This document shows, piece after piece, positions 26,935 to 35,386 of a DNA stretch of 64,000 bases. Below the pieces are notes generated by a model. It was not told the origin of the DNA and did no database searches. It saw nothing but the letters and a program-made list of their open reading frames with translations. The stretch's first letter is position 1, and the number at the start of each line of letters is the position of its first letter. This stretch comes from Orenia metallireducens (GTDB taxonomy: Bacteria; Bacillota; Halanaerobiia; Halobacteroidales; Halobacteroidaceae), in NCBI RefSeq assembly GCF_003001995.1, contig NZ_PVNB01000017.1, positions 23,808-87,807 on the forward strand, read 5' to 3'. A program made the position numbers and the translations under genes.

Positions 26935-27696
26935 TTATCTTTTGATAATCTCTTTATTTAATTGACCAAATTTCTGAATAATCTCCTCTTCAATTGAGCT
27001 ATCAGTAATAATTTTATCTATCTCATCTAAAGTAGCAAACTGCGAAAGTCCAATCTCATTAAAAGCAGTATGGTTGGCTAAAATTATTACTTCATTAGCT
27101 CTTTTAACCATATTAGATTTTGTTTCAGTCTCCAATTCATTAATCTCTGTGGCCCCACGCTCAACTGAGATCCCTTTACAGGATAAGAAAGCCTTATTAG
27201 CATAGTAATTGTTGATATTCTTATTGGCTAAAGGTCCTACAAATGAAAGAGAGCTCCTTCTTAATAGACCACCTGTAGAGATAACAGAAATATTCTCATT
27301 TTTAGATAACTCATAAACTATTCTATTGGAATTAGTTATAATATTGATATTCTGCTCAAAATCAATCAATTCCTTAGCTAGATAAAGGCAGGTAGTGCTG
27401 GCATCCATAAAGATTGTATCACCAGGGTTAATGAATTGACAAGCCCTTTTAGCAATCTCTTTCTTCTCTTTTTTATATTTATTCTCTCTTATATGAAAAG
27501 ATAATTCACTGTTTGTATCTATAGCAATTGCCCCGCCATGAGTCCTTTTAAGTAAATTCTCTTCCTCTAATTTATTTAAATCTGATCTAATAGTCTCATC
27601 AGTCACTTTAAAGGCTTTACTTAAATCTTTAACTTTAACAGCATTCTCTTCATTTATTATTTTAATGATTTCTTTTCTTCTTTCCTCAGCAATCAT
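26935..27696 (-). CDS. DeoR-family transcriptional regulator of the rhamnose locus
   Basis: A 253-residue DeoR regulator. N-terminal winged helix: ERRKEIIKIINEENAVKVKD, DETIRSDLNKLEEENLLKRTHGGA; the sugar-phosphate-binding isomerase-like domain follows with GDTIFMDASTTCLYLAKEL and NITNSNRIVYEL. Divergent from the porin/rha genes, so it likely senses a rhamnose intermediate such as rhamnulose 1-phosphate and represses the two duplicated promoters at 27973 and 29983, both trailed by AACAAAA-type repeats; similar repeats lie upstream of this gene at 27820-27852. Effector and targets are inferred. Confidence 0.85.
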   Translation of the reverse strand: MIAEERRKEIIKIINEENAVKVKDLSKAFKVTDETIRSDLNKLEEENLLKRTHGGAIAIDTNSELSFHIRENKYKKEKKEIAKRACQFINPGDTIFMDASTTCLYLAKELIDFEQNINIITNSNRIVYELSKNENISVISTGGLLRRSSLSFVGPLANKNINNYYANKAFLSCKGISVERGATEINELETETKSNMVKRANEVIILANHTAFNEIGLSQFATLDEIDKIITDSSIEEEIIQKFGQLNKEIIKR

Positions 27697-27816
27697 AATT
27701 AAAACTCTCCTTTAAATTTATATTTTATCCTGTGGTTATTTTTATAAGCTAATTATAACATATTTATGAAATAACTAAAAGAAGATATTTGGTTTCAAAG
27801 CGGTTTTAGTCTAAAA

Positions 27817-27853
27817 ATAAAAAAAATCAAAATAAAAACAAAATCAAAATAAT
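27817..27853. promoter_or_regulatory. A-rich CAAAAT/ACAAAA direct repeats upstream of deoR-type gene
   Basis: AAATCAAAATAAAAACAAAA then TCAAAATAATG: three CAAAA(A/T) units at ~8-10-base steps on the plus strand. Possible DeoR autoregulatory site. Confidence 0.4.
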
Positions 27854-27972
27854 GTTTCGTAATTTTATTTAAATGAGATTAATAAGATGAATATTACCTT
27901 AAATTTATAGTAATAATCTATCTGTGATTGATAAAAAATATGATAAAAAGTTAAGTTATTATAAATTAAGCC

Positions 27973-28062
27973 TTGACTTTCTTTTGCATTGATATTAAAA
28001 TAAAAATATAACAAAATAAATAACGAAACAACAAAACAAAAACAAGAATAAAACAAAATATG
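27973..28062 (+). promoter_or_regulatory. Rhamnose-locus promoter 1 with AACAAAA repeats
   Basis: TTGACT (27973-27978), 17-base spacer, TAAAAT (27996-28001). Immediately downstream, an A/C-rich track contains ACAAAAT, CGAAACAACAAAACAAAAAC and AAACAAAATATG. The promoter core matches promoter 2 (29983) almost base for base (TTGACTTTCTTTT, GCA, TATTAAAATAAAAATA). Confidence 0.75.
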
Positions 28063-28130
28063 ATTTTTATCAACTATTGGGTAACAAGTTTAAGTTAATG
28101 GATATAAGTCTATAAAATAAGTATTAATAT

Positions 28131-28207
28131 GAGAGTCCGTTACTATCTTTGGTCTGACGTAAATCTTTTAGGTTTATACAGAGAAGATATAATGGGCTCT
28201 ATTTTAT
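28131..28207 (+). ncRNA. Leader hairpin 1 (terminator-like), paired with leader 2
   Basis: AGAGTCCGTTA (28132-28142) pairs with TAATGGGCTCT (28190-28200), 11 bp with two G-U, followed by ATTTTATA. An inner stem TCTGACGTAAA / TTTATACAGA extends it. About 125-200 bases after promoter 1. A homologous structure stands at 30142-30213. It could be an attenuator or the 3' end of a ~200-base RNA. Confidence 0.6.
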
Positions 28208-28378
28208 ATTGAATATGATAATAAATCCAAATAACTTAATTAATATAAGCAATAAAAATTAAAATGTTATAGTTTTACTTTAAAATTGAAAGGGGGTGAT
28301 AGAAGGAAACAAGAAATTGCCATTCTTATAATATTCAAAAGCTATTAAAATCTTAGATAGCTTTAAGTACTCAACAAA

Positions 28379-28481
28379 AGGGGGGATTACGAAAAAGTTT
28401 CTTGGTTACTTAATTTACTATGGTTATAGTTTCACCAGCATTTGCAGTAGAGAATAATATTAGAAATACTAAGTATTAAAG
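28379..28481 (+). pseudogene. Remnant of a secreted protein gene
   Basis: After AAAAGGGGGG (ribosome-site-like) comes ATTACGAAAAAGTTTCTTGG, where ATG seems changed to ACG; the hydrophobic signal-peptide reading VTxFTMVIVSPAFAVENNIR is in a shifted frame and ends at TAA ~28480. The AFA-V signal-cleavage look and position before a porin gene suggest a decayed copy of an exported protein. Low certainty. The rest of the 28207-28651 gap shows no gene. Confidence 0.35.
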
Positions 28482-28651
28482 AGATATAGCCTGATTCATT
28501 CTTTTTTGATAACTTATATACTCTTTATAAATAAGACCAATAACTTAATAACCGCTATCAGTAAATTTTAAAAATATCACCTATATCAGTTAGTAGGGTG
28601 AATGTTATTGAAAAGATTTAATATTAAAATAAATAGAAAGAAGGGATAAAA

Positions 28652-29701
28652 ATGAAAAAGAAATTGTTAATAATGAGTTTGATGTTTGTTCTGATAATTG
28701 GTACTGCTAACTCTGCTTTTGCGATAGGTGGAGAGAAAGTAAAGTTCTCTGGTTATTTAGGTTTTAGATATGACTATGGGGATGATAGTAATGGTGCGGC
28801 TAGAGATAGAGGAGTATTGAAAAATGCGATTAATGCAGATATTACTGCTAGCTATCTGATTGATGACAGAACAGCGGTTCATTTCCATACAAATAACTAT
28901 CAGGAGATGAGATACACTGGAAATTATACTACTGATACTGTTGACACATATGTAACAACTTCACTTGGTGATTATAACCTTAGAGTTGGTAACTTTGGTG
29001 CAGATTCTGTCGGTTATGGGTTGGTTAAAGGTGGTGGCGGTTATAATACCAACGTCAGAGGGGTAGAATTAGCTCATAATTTTAATGATAAGCTTAAAGC
29101 TACAGTATTTTCTGGTTCATTAGAAGGTAAGGGTAATGATGAGTATCCAAATCAATATTATTATGATATTTATGGTGACGAGCATGGTGGTAAATATGAC
29201 TTTGTAGAGCTTGCTTACAAGTTATCTGATAAGACTAATATTAAAGGAGTTTATCATCAGAATCGTGACTATGATAATCAGTATTATGAGGTTGGTTTTG
29301 ATACCAAGTTACCACATCATTTTTCTGCTACTGTAGCAGGTGCCACAGCCAGTTTAGATACAGCTACTATAAATACAGATGATACTAGTTATATGGCTCG
29401 ATTAAAGTATGGTGAGGCTGCTTTTTGGGCACCAGGTCATTCTTGGGATCTTTTTGCCACATATCATAAAAATCCTGCTAATGCTACTCTTGATGGAGGT
29501 CTTGACAATGATTTTTATGGGGCTCATATCGATAATTTTAAAGGAGTTGTCTTGGGTGGACATTATGTTATTAGAAGAGGTATTTTGCTTACTGGATTTG
29601 TTATGAATGGAGAAAGAATTTCAACAGATAAATGGCATACTAGAGAAGCAGGCGATGATTTTACAGCAGCTCGTATGCAGGTTGATTTTATAATTTTTTA
29701 A
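28652..29701 (+). CDS. Porin-like outer-membrane beta-barrel protein
   Basis: A 349-residue exported protein. The signal peptide (KKLLIMSLMFVLIIGTANSA, cleavage after AFA ~res 25) is followed by alternating-hydrophobicity strands and Gly/Tyr/Asp-rich turns (FSGYLGFRYDYGDDSNG; NLRVGNFGADSVGYGLVKGG; YVTTSLGDY). It ends in VDFIIF, with the C-terminal Phe expected of Bam-inserted barrels. No sequence family recognised with certainty. Lying between the DeoR regulator and rhaB under the same kind of promoter, it is a good candidate for the outer-membrane pore for rhamnose or rhamnosides. RBS AGAAGGG. Confidence 0.78.
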   Translation: MKKKLLIMSLMFVLIIGTANSAFAIGGEKVKFSGYLGFRYDYGDDSNGAARDRGVLKNAINADITASYLIDDRTAVHFHTNNYQEMRYTGNYTTDTVDTYVTTSLGDYNLRVGNFGADSVGYGLVKGGGGYNTNVRGVELAHNFNDKLKATVFSGSLEGKGNDEYPNQYYYDIYGDEHGGKYDFVELAYKLSDKTNIKGVYHQNRDYDNQYYEVGFDTKLPHHFSATVAGATASLDTATINTDDTSYMARLKYGEAAFWAPGHSWDLFATYHKNPANATLDGGLDNDFYGAHIDNFKGVVLGGHYVIRRGILLTGFVMNGERISTDKWHTREAGDDFTAARMQVDFIIF

Positions 29702-29817
29702 AGAATAAAAAGTACTATTTGATTGAAATAGAGTAAAAAATATAACTCTATGTTATGAGTTAAGTTTTAGAACAGTCTTAGAATAAAACCCCTTATATTC
29801 TTCTTTATAAAACTGTT

Positions 29818-29898
29818 AGGTATTTCCAATATTTCTGCTGTAAAGCTTGTCTGTTAGCTTTATTTTATAGAAATGCTGGGAATACCTTATTTGTTTTT
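29818..29898 (+). terminator. Long extended hairpin after porin gene
   Basis: AGGTATTTCCAATATTTCT (29818-29836) pairs with AGAAATGCTGGGAATACCT (29869-29887; 17 of 19 positions), enclosing a perfect inner stem TAAAGCT / AGCTTTA, then TATTTGTTTTTAT. Probably the porin mRNA terminator and stabiliser. Confidence 0.7.
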
Positions 29899-29982
29899 AT
29901 GGGGATAATATAATCTATATGTAATTAAAGGCATCTATTCTAATCTACTTGTTTATTAACTTGAAATTCAAACAATTAATTC

Positions 29983-30057
29983 TTGACTTTCTTTTTGCAA
30001 TATATTAAAATAAAAATACAACAAAAGAAAACCAAAAAAACAAAAATGGTAAAACAG
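29983..30057 (+). promoter_or_regulatory. Rhamnose-locus promoter 2 with AACAAAA repeats
   Basis: TTGACT (29983-29988), 17-base spacer, TAAAAT (30006-30011), then ACAACAAAAGAAAACC, AAAAAAACAAAAATGG and AAAACAG. A near copy of promoter 1, driving rhaB-rhaA-rhaD-fucO. Confidence 0.78.
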
Positions 30058-30140
30058 AATTTTATCAGTTGTTTCTGGTTATAATAGTACATTATAGTAA
30101 TTATAATGAATATAAGTTTATAAGATTATTATTTTAATAT

Positions 30141-30213
30141 AAGAGTTCATTAATATGTATAACCTGACTAGATATGATCAATTTTAGTTAGGGATTTAAT
30201 GGACTCTATTTTT
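30141..30213 (+). ncRNA. Leader hairpin 2 (terminator-like), paired with leader 1
   Basis: AGAGTTCATTAA (30142-30153) pairs with TTAATGGACTCT (30196-30207), 12 bp with one G-U, then ATTTTTATG. The inner stem CCTGACTA / TAGTTAGG extends it. It lies ~90 bases before rhaB. Differences from leader 1 keep the pairing. Confidence 0.62.
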
Positions 30214-30301
30214 ATGTTAATTTAGTGAAGTAATCGAAAATTAAATAAATAAAAATATTGAAATTTATAAATTAGTTTTACAGATGCTAGGAGGAGGTAA
30301 C

Positions 30302-31774
30302 ATGGAGATAAGATCTTTGGCTATAGATATTGGTGCTTCTAGTGGACGACTTATTCAAGGGACATTAGAAGATGATATGATAAGCCTAGAAGAGATACAC
30401 AGATTTAAAAACCAAATAACAAACAAAAGGGATCAAAAAGGAAATGAACATGCTTGTTGGGAGCTTGATAAGCTTTATAATGAAATTTTAGTAGGAATTA
30501 AGAAGAGCAAAAGTAATGATATAGAAAGCATTGGCATTGATACTTGGGCAGTAGATTTTGTATTACTTAATTCAGCTAATGAAGTTATAGGTGATACAGT
30601 ATCTTATCGCTGCCATAGAACTGATAGGGTAATGGAAGAGGTCTTTGATATTATTTCTAAAGAAGAGATTTATAATAAGACAGGCATACAGTTCTTGCAA
30701 TTTAATACAATTTATCAGCTCTATGCTGTCAAGAAATCAGACCCTGAATATTTAGAAGAAGCCAAGTCTTTTCTAATGGTTCCTGATTACTTTAATTATC
30801 TATTGACAGGAAAGAAGAGTAATGAATATACAAATGCTACTAGCACTCAATTATTTAATGTTAGTACTAAAAGTTGGGATCAAGAGATTTTAAAGCAACT
30901 AGATATTCCTAGCAGTATATTTAATGATCCAGTCAAGCCTGGGACAGTAATTGGAGAGATTAAAGATGAATTAAAAGAGTCTTTAGATATAGAAGAGTTG
31001 AAGGTGATTGCTCCTGCTACTCATGATACTGGTTCATCAATTGTAGCAGTTCCGACCAATTCAGCAGATTATGCTTATATCAGCTCTGGAACCTGGTCTT
31101 TAATGGGGGTAGAGACTAAGAAGCCAATTTGTACTAAAAAGGCATTAGAATATAACTTTACCAATGAAGGTGGAGCTTATGAAACTAATAGATTTTTAAA
31201 GAACATCATGGGATTATGGTTGATTCAAGAGGTTAAGAAAGAGCTTAATGATCAATATGACTTTGGTGAGTTAGTAGAGTTAGCAAAAGAAGAGCAGGCT
31301 TTTAACTCTTTAATCAACCCTAATGATAGTAGGTTCTTAAATCCTGAGAGTATGATTGCAGAGATTAAAAAATATTGTCAAGAAACAGAGCAAGTAGTAC
31401 CTCAAAAACCTGGTGAGCTGGCTAGATGTATCTTTGAAAGTTTGGCTTTCCAATATAAGCAAGTACTAGAAGAGTTAACAGAGGTAACTACTAAAGAGAT
31501 TAATAAGATTCATATCATTGGTGGAGGGGTTCAAAATGAGTTCTTAAACCAATTAACTGCTGATATTACTGGTTTAGAGGTATATGCAGGTCCGATAGAA
31601 GCAACAGCAATAGGAAATTTATTGGTGCAATATATTGCTTTAGGGTATATTGATTCATTAGAAGAAGCAAGAGAGATAGTCAGTAATTCATTTACAATCA
31701 AAAATTATACGCCTAATCTTTCCTTAGAAGAGGTAGAGAATAATTGGATAAAATTCAAAGAGCTACAAAATTAG
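30302..31774 (+). CDS. rhaB: Rhamnulokinase
   Basis: An FGGY kinase, ~490 residues, phosphorylating L-rhamnulose at C1. N-terminal AIDIGASSGRLIQG; DTWAVDFVLLN; NATSTQLFNVSTKSWD (typical of RhaB); ATHDTGSSIVAVP; SSGTWSLMGVE; and C-terminal IHIIGGGVQNEFLNQLTADI with AIGNLLVQ. Start ATG 30302 follows AGGAGGAGGT (30289-30298); an upstream in-frame ATG at 30284 lies before that site. First gene of the rhaB-A-D-fucO set. Confidence 0.95.
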   Translation: MEIRSLAIDIGASSGRLIQGTLEDDMISLEEIHRFKNQITNKRDQKGNEHACWELDKLYNEILVGIKKSKSNDIESIGIDTWAVDFVLLNSANEVIGDTVSYRCHRTDRVMEEVFDIISKEEIYNKTGIQFLQFNTIYQLYAVKKSDPEYLEEAKSFLMVPDYFNYLLTGKKSNEYTNATSTQLFNVSTKSWDQEILKQLDIPSSIFNDPVKPGTVIGEIKDELKESLDIEELKVIAPATHDTGSSIVAVPTNSADYAYISSGTWSLMGVETKKPICTKKALEYNFTNEGGAYETNRFLKNIMGLWLIQEVKKELNDQYDFGELVELAKEEQAFNSLINPNDSRFLNPESMIAEIKKYCQETEQVVPQKPGELARCIFESLAFQYKQVLEELTEVTTKEINKIHIIGGGVQNEFLNQLTADITGLEVYAGPIEATAIGNLLVQYIALGYIDSLEEAREIVSNSFTIKNYTPNLSLEEVENNWIKFKELQN

Positions 31775-31788
31775 AAGGAGGAGCTATT

Positions 31789-33057
31789 ATGACAGAAGTA
31801 AAGAATGAAAGAATTAAAAGAGCCTATCAATTGGCTAAAGAACAATATGGAGAAATTGGAGTAGATACAGATGCTGCTATTAATGAGCTTAATGAGATTT
31901 CAATCTCAATGCACTGCTGGCAGGGAGATGATGTAGCAGGTTTTGAAGATAATACAGAGCTGTCTGGAGGAATTCAGGCAACAGGAAATTATCCAGGTAG
32001 AGCAAGAAATCCTGAAGAATTAATGGCAGATATTGATAAGGCTTTAAGTCTTATTCCAGGTATTCATAGAATCAATCTACATGCAAACTATGCAATCTTT
32101 AAAGATGGTGCTAAGGTTGATAGAAATAAACTTGAACCTAAACACTTTAAAAAATGGGTGGAATTTGCGAAAGAAAGAGGATTAGGCTTAGATTTCAACC
32201 CAACTTTCTTCTCTCATCCTAAAGCTGCAGATGCAACTTTATCTAGTGAAGATGAAGAGATTCGTAAGTTTTGGATCGAGCATGGTCAAGCTTGTTTGCG
32301 TATCTCAGAATACTTTGCTACAGAGCTTGGAAAGAACTGTACTATGAATATTTGGATACCAGATGGTTTTAAAGATGTACCAGCAGATAGACTGGCACCA
32401 AGGGCAAGATTAAAAGACTCGTTAGATCAGATTCTAGCTGTTGATTATGATAAGAGTAAGGTTGATGTAGCAGTAGAATCTAAGGTCTTTGGAATCGGTG
32501 TTGAAAGTTATACCGTTGGCTCTCATGAATTTTATATGAATTATGCAGCTAAAAATGATCTACTTTGCTTATTAGATAACGGTCATTATCACCCAACAGA
32601 ATCTGTTGCAGATAAAATCTCCTCAATGTTATTATTCTCTGATAAGGTGGCACTCCATGTAACCAGACCAGTTCGTTGGGATAGCGACCATGTAGTCTTA
32701 TTCGATGATGAGACCAAAGAAATCGCTAAGGAGATTATTGTTAATGGTTCAGAGAAAGTTATCTTAGCACTTGATTTCTTTGATGCCAGTATTAACAGAA
32801 TTTCTGCTTGGGTAGTAGGTATGAGAAATATGCAAAAAGCATTACTTAGTGCACTTTTACTTCCAAAGGATAAATTAGCTCAGCTTCAAAATTCAAGACA
32901 ACTTAGTGAACTGATGATGCTCCAAGAAGAATTAAAGTTATATCCTGTAGGTGCTGTCTGGAACTATTTCTGTGAAATAAATGATGTTCCAGCAAAAGAA
33001 GACTGGTTTGAAGAGATAAGAGAATACGAGCAAGAAGTTTTAATTAAAAGAGACTAA
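31789..33057 (+). CDS. rhaA: L-rhamnose isomerase
   Basis: A 422-residue Mn-dependent isomerase converting L-rhamnose to L-rhamnulose. Recognised by SISMHCWQGDDVAGFE near the N-terminus, ATGNYPGRARNPEELMADID, FNPTFFSHPKA, NIWIPDGFKDVPADR, VESKVFGIGVESYTVGSHEF and LLDNGHYHPTESVADKIS, all RhaA hallmarks. Start ATG 31789 follows GAAGGAGGAG by 5 bases; the gene begins 14 bases after rhaB. Confidence 0.97.
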   Translation: MTEVKNERIKRAYQLAKEQYGEIGVDTDAAINELNEISISMHCWQGDDVAGFEDNTELSGGIQATGNYPGRARNPEELMADIDKALSLIPGIHRINLHANYAIFKDGAKVDRNKLEPKHFKKWVEFAKERGLGLDFNPTFFSHPKAADATLSSEDEEIRKFWIEHGQACLRISEYFATELGKNCTMNIWIPDGFKDVPADRLAPRARLKDSLDQILAVDYDKSKVDVAVESKVFGIGVESYTVGSHEFYMNYAAKNDLLCLLDNGHYHPTESVADKISSMLLFSDKVALHVTRPVRWDSDHVVLFDDETKEIAKEIIVNGSEKVILALDFFDASINRISAWVVGMRNMQKALLSALLLPKDKLAQLQNSRQLSELMMLQEELKLYPVGAVWNYFCEINDVPAKEDWFEEIREYEQEVLIKRD

Positions 33058-33083
33058 TCATTGAAAGAAGGTGAGGTTTGAAG

Positions 33084-33911
33084 ATGAAGGTATTAGAAGC
33101 AGAATTTGTGCAAGGTTTTATCCGGATGGCAAATGACGGATGGGAACAGGGCTGGCATGAAAGAAATGGTGGAAATTTAACCTATAGAATCAAGCCCGAA
33201 GAGATTGAAGCAGCTGCTGATGATTTAAATAAAGGTGGGCAATGGCGGGAGATTGGTACCAGTGTACCTCAGTTAGCAGGAGAATATTTCTTGGTAACAG
33301 GTAGTGGAAAGTACTTTAGAAATATCAGTATTAAACCTGATGATTCTATTGCAATAGTTGAATTAGATGAAAATGGTGAAAATTATCGAATCTGTTGGGG
33401 GCTTGTCAATGGTGGACGTCCAACAAGTGAACTTCCATCTCATTTGATGAATCATGAGGTAAAGAAAATTGCATCTAAGGGTAAGCACAGAGTAATCTAT
33501 CATGCCCATACAACAAATGTAATTGCTCTTAGCTTTGTACTACCATTAAAAGATGAGATCTTTACCCGCGAATTATGGGAGATGGCTACAGAATGTCCAG
33601 TAGTATTTCCTGATGGAGTAGGTGTGGTAGATTGGATGGTGCCTGGAGGACGTGAGATAGCAGTGGCTACCAGTGAATTGATGAAGAAATATGATGTTGC
33701 AATTTGGGCTCATCATGGTATCTTCTGTTCTGGTGAGGATTTTGATCTTACATTTGGGTTAATGCACACAGTAGAAAAGTCTGCTGAAATTCTAGTAAAA
33801 ACTTTATCGATGAGACCAGATAAATTACAGACGATTACTGCCCAGAATTTCAGAGATTTAGCAGTAGATTTTGAGGTGACACTTCCAGAAGAGTTTTTAT
33901 ATGAGAAATAA
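33084..33911 (+). CDS. rhaD: Rhamnulose-1-phosphate aldolase
   Basis: A 275-residue class II aldolase splitting L-rhamnulose 1-phosphate into dihydroxyacetone phosphate and L-lactaldehyde. GWHERNGGNLTYRI, YFLVTGSGKYFRNI, GRPTSELPSHLMNHE, the zinc-binding HAHTTNVIAL and WAHHGIFCSGEDFDLTFGLM are diagnostic of RhaD. ATG 33084 is chosen over TTG 33078 for its spacing to GAAGGTGAGG (33067-33076). Confidence 0.96.
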   Translation: MKVLEAEFVQGFIRMANDGWEQGWHERNGGNLTYRIKPEEIEAAADDLNKGGQWREIGTSVPQLAGEYFLVTGSGKYFRNISIKPDDSIAIVELDENGENYRICWGLVNGGRPTSELPSHLMNHEVKKIASKGKHRVIYHAHTTNVIALSFVLPLKDEIFTRELWEMATECPVVFPDGVGVVDWMVPGGREIAVATSELMKKYDVAIWAHHGIFCSGEDFDLTFGLMHTVEKSAEILVKTLSMRPDKLQTITAQNFRDLAVDFEVTLPEEFLYEK

Positions 33912-33960
33912 ATTTTTAAGTACATTATACTTATAAGAAATTAAAAAGGAGAGGATTGTT

Positions 33961-35109
33961 ATGGCAAACCGGTTTATTTTAAATGAGACTTCTTATCATG
34001 GAGCAGGAGCAATTAATAATATTGCAGATGAGGTCAAAGCTAGAGGTTTTAAAAAGGCTTTTATCTGTTCAGACCCTGATCTTGTTGAGTTTGGCGTAAC
34101 TCAAAAGGTCTTAGATGTGCTTGAAAGCAATGGCTTAAGCTATGAGCTTTATTCAGATATCAAGGCAAATCCAACAATAAAAAATGTACAAAATGGTGTT
34201 GAAGCTTATAAAGCTGCTAAAGCAGATTATATTATTGCTGTTGGTGGAGGTTCCTCGATAGATGCTGCTAAAGCTATTGGAATTATCATCAATAATCCAG
34301 AGTTTGAAGATGTAAGAAGTCTAGAGGGTGTTGCACCTACTAAAAATAAATCAGTACCTATTATAGCTATTCCAACTACGGCTGGTACTGCAGCAGAGGT
34401 TACAATTAATTATGTTATTACTGATGTAGAGAAGAATCGTAAGATGGTATGTGTAGATCCTCATGATATTCCGGTTGTTGCTATCATTGATCCAGAGATA
34501 ATGTCAACTATGCCTAAGAGTTTAACTGCTGCAACTGGAATGGATGCCTTGACCCATGCTATTGAAGGATACATTACAGCTGGGGCATGGGAATTATCAG
34601 ATATGTTTCATTTAAAAGCAATTGAGCTTATTGCTCGTTCTTTAAGAGGTGCTGTTGACAATACACCAGAAGGTAGAGACGGAATGGCTTTAGGGCAATA
34701 TATAGCAGGAATGGGATTCTCTAATGTTGGTTTAGGTATTGTTCATTCAATGGCACATCCCCTCGGAGCTCTTTATGATACACCCCATGGGATTGCAAAT
34801 GCAATTATCTTACCTACAGTTATGGAGTATAATGCAGAAGCAACTGGTGATAAATATAAGTATATTGCAAAGGCTATGGGTGTTGAAGGAACAGAAGAGA
34901 TGACTGTTGAGGAATATAGAACAGCAGCTATAGGTGCTGTTAAAAAGTTATCAGCTGATATTGGTATTCCTACAGACCTAAAAGAGATTGTAAAAAAAGA
35001 AGATATACCCTTCTTAGCCCAGTCTGCTTATGATGATGCCTGTAGACCAGGTAATCCAAAGGATACTAGTGTTGAAGATATTACTAAATTGTATGAATCT
35101 TTAATTTAG
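33961..35109 (+). CDS. fucO: Lactaldehyde reductase (iron-containing alcohol dehydrogenase)
   Basis: A 382-residue Fe-dependent dehydrogenase reducing L-lactaldehyde to 1,2-propanediol with NADH, removing the aldehyde made by RhaD and regenerating NAD. N-terminal MANRFILNETSYHGAGAI; nucleotide loop AVGGGSSIDAAKAIGII; AIPTTAGTAAEVTINYVI; metal region TAATGMDALTHAIEGYI and VHSMAHPLGALYDTPHG, with the Asp and His ligands in place. Fits FucO more than generic butanol dehydrogenases. Follows rhaD by 50 bases with its own AAGGAG site. Confidence 0.94.
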   Translation: MANRFILNETSYHGAGAINNIADEVKARGFKKAFICSDPDLVEFGVTQKVLDVLESNGLSYELYSDIKANPTIKNVQNGVEAYKAAKADYIIAVGGGSSIDAAKAIGIIINNPEFEDVRSLEGVAPTKNKSVPIIAIPTTAGTAAEVTINYVITDVEKNRKMVCVDPHDIPVVAIIDPEIMSTMPKSLTAATGMDALTHAIEGYITAGAWELSDMFHLKAIELIARSLRGAVDNTPEGRDGMALGQYIAGMGFSNVGLGIVHSMAHPLGALYDTPHGIANAIILPTVMEYNAEATGDKYKYIAKAMGVEGTEEMTVEEYRTAAIGAVKKLSADIGIPTDLKEIVKKEDIPFLAQSAYDDACRPGNPKDTSVEDITKLYESLI

Positions 35110-35386
35110 CAATGATTCTGAAGAGCAGTTGTTAACGAGTTGAATTTGAAGTTTATCAACTACTTTAAGTTCATTGGATTTTTAATATAAAAAATTAATC
35201 AATGCAATATAAGGGTAGAAGATTAATTTAAGAAAAATATTTTACTGATTTGTAATTAAATAAAATAGTGGAAATTTACATTTGCTATTTATTGATAAAA
35301 CTAAATAAGTTACCACAAACCTATAATAAGACTATAAGATTTATAAGAATATAGAGTTATAGCTTATAAATTAAAGGAGGATTTAT

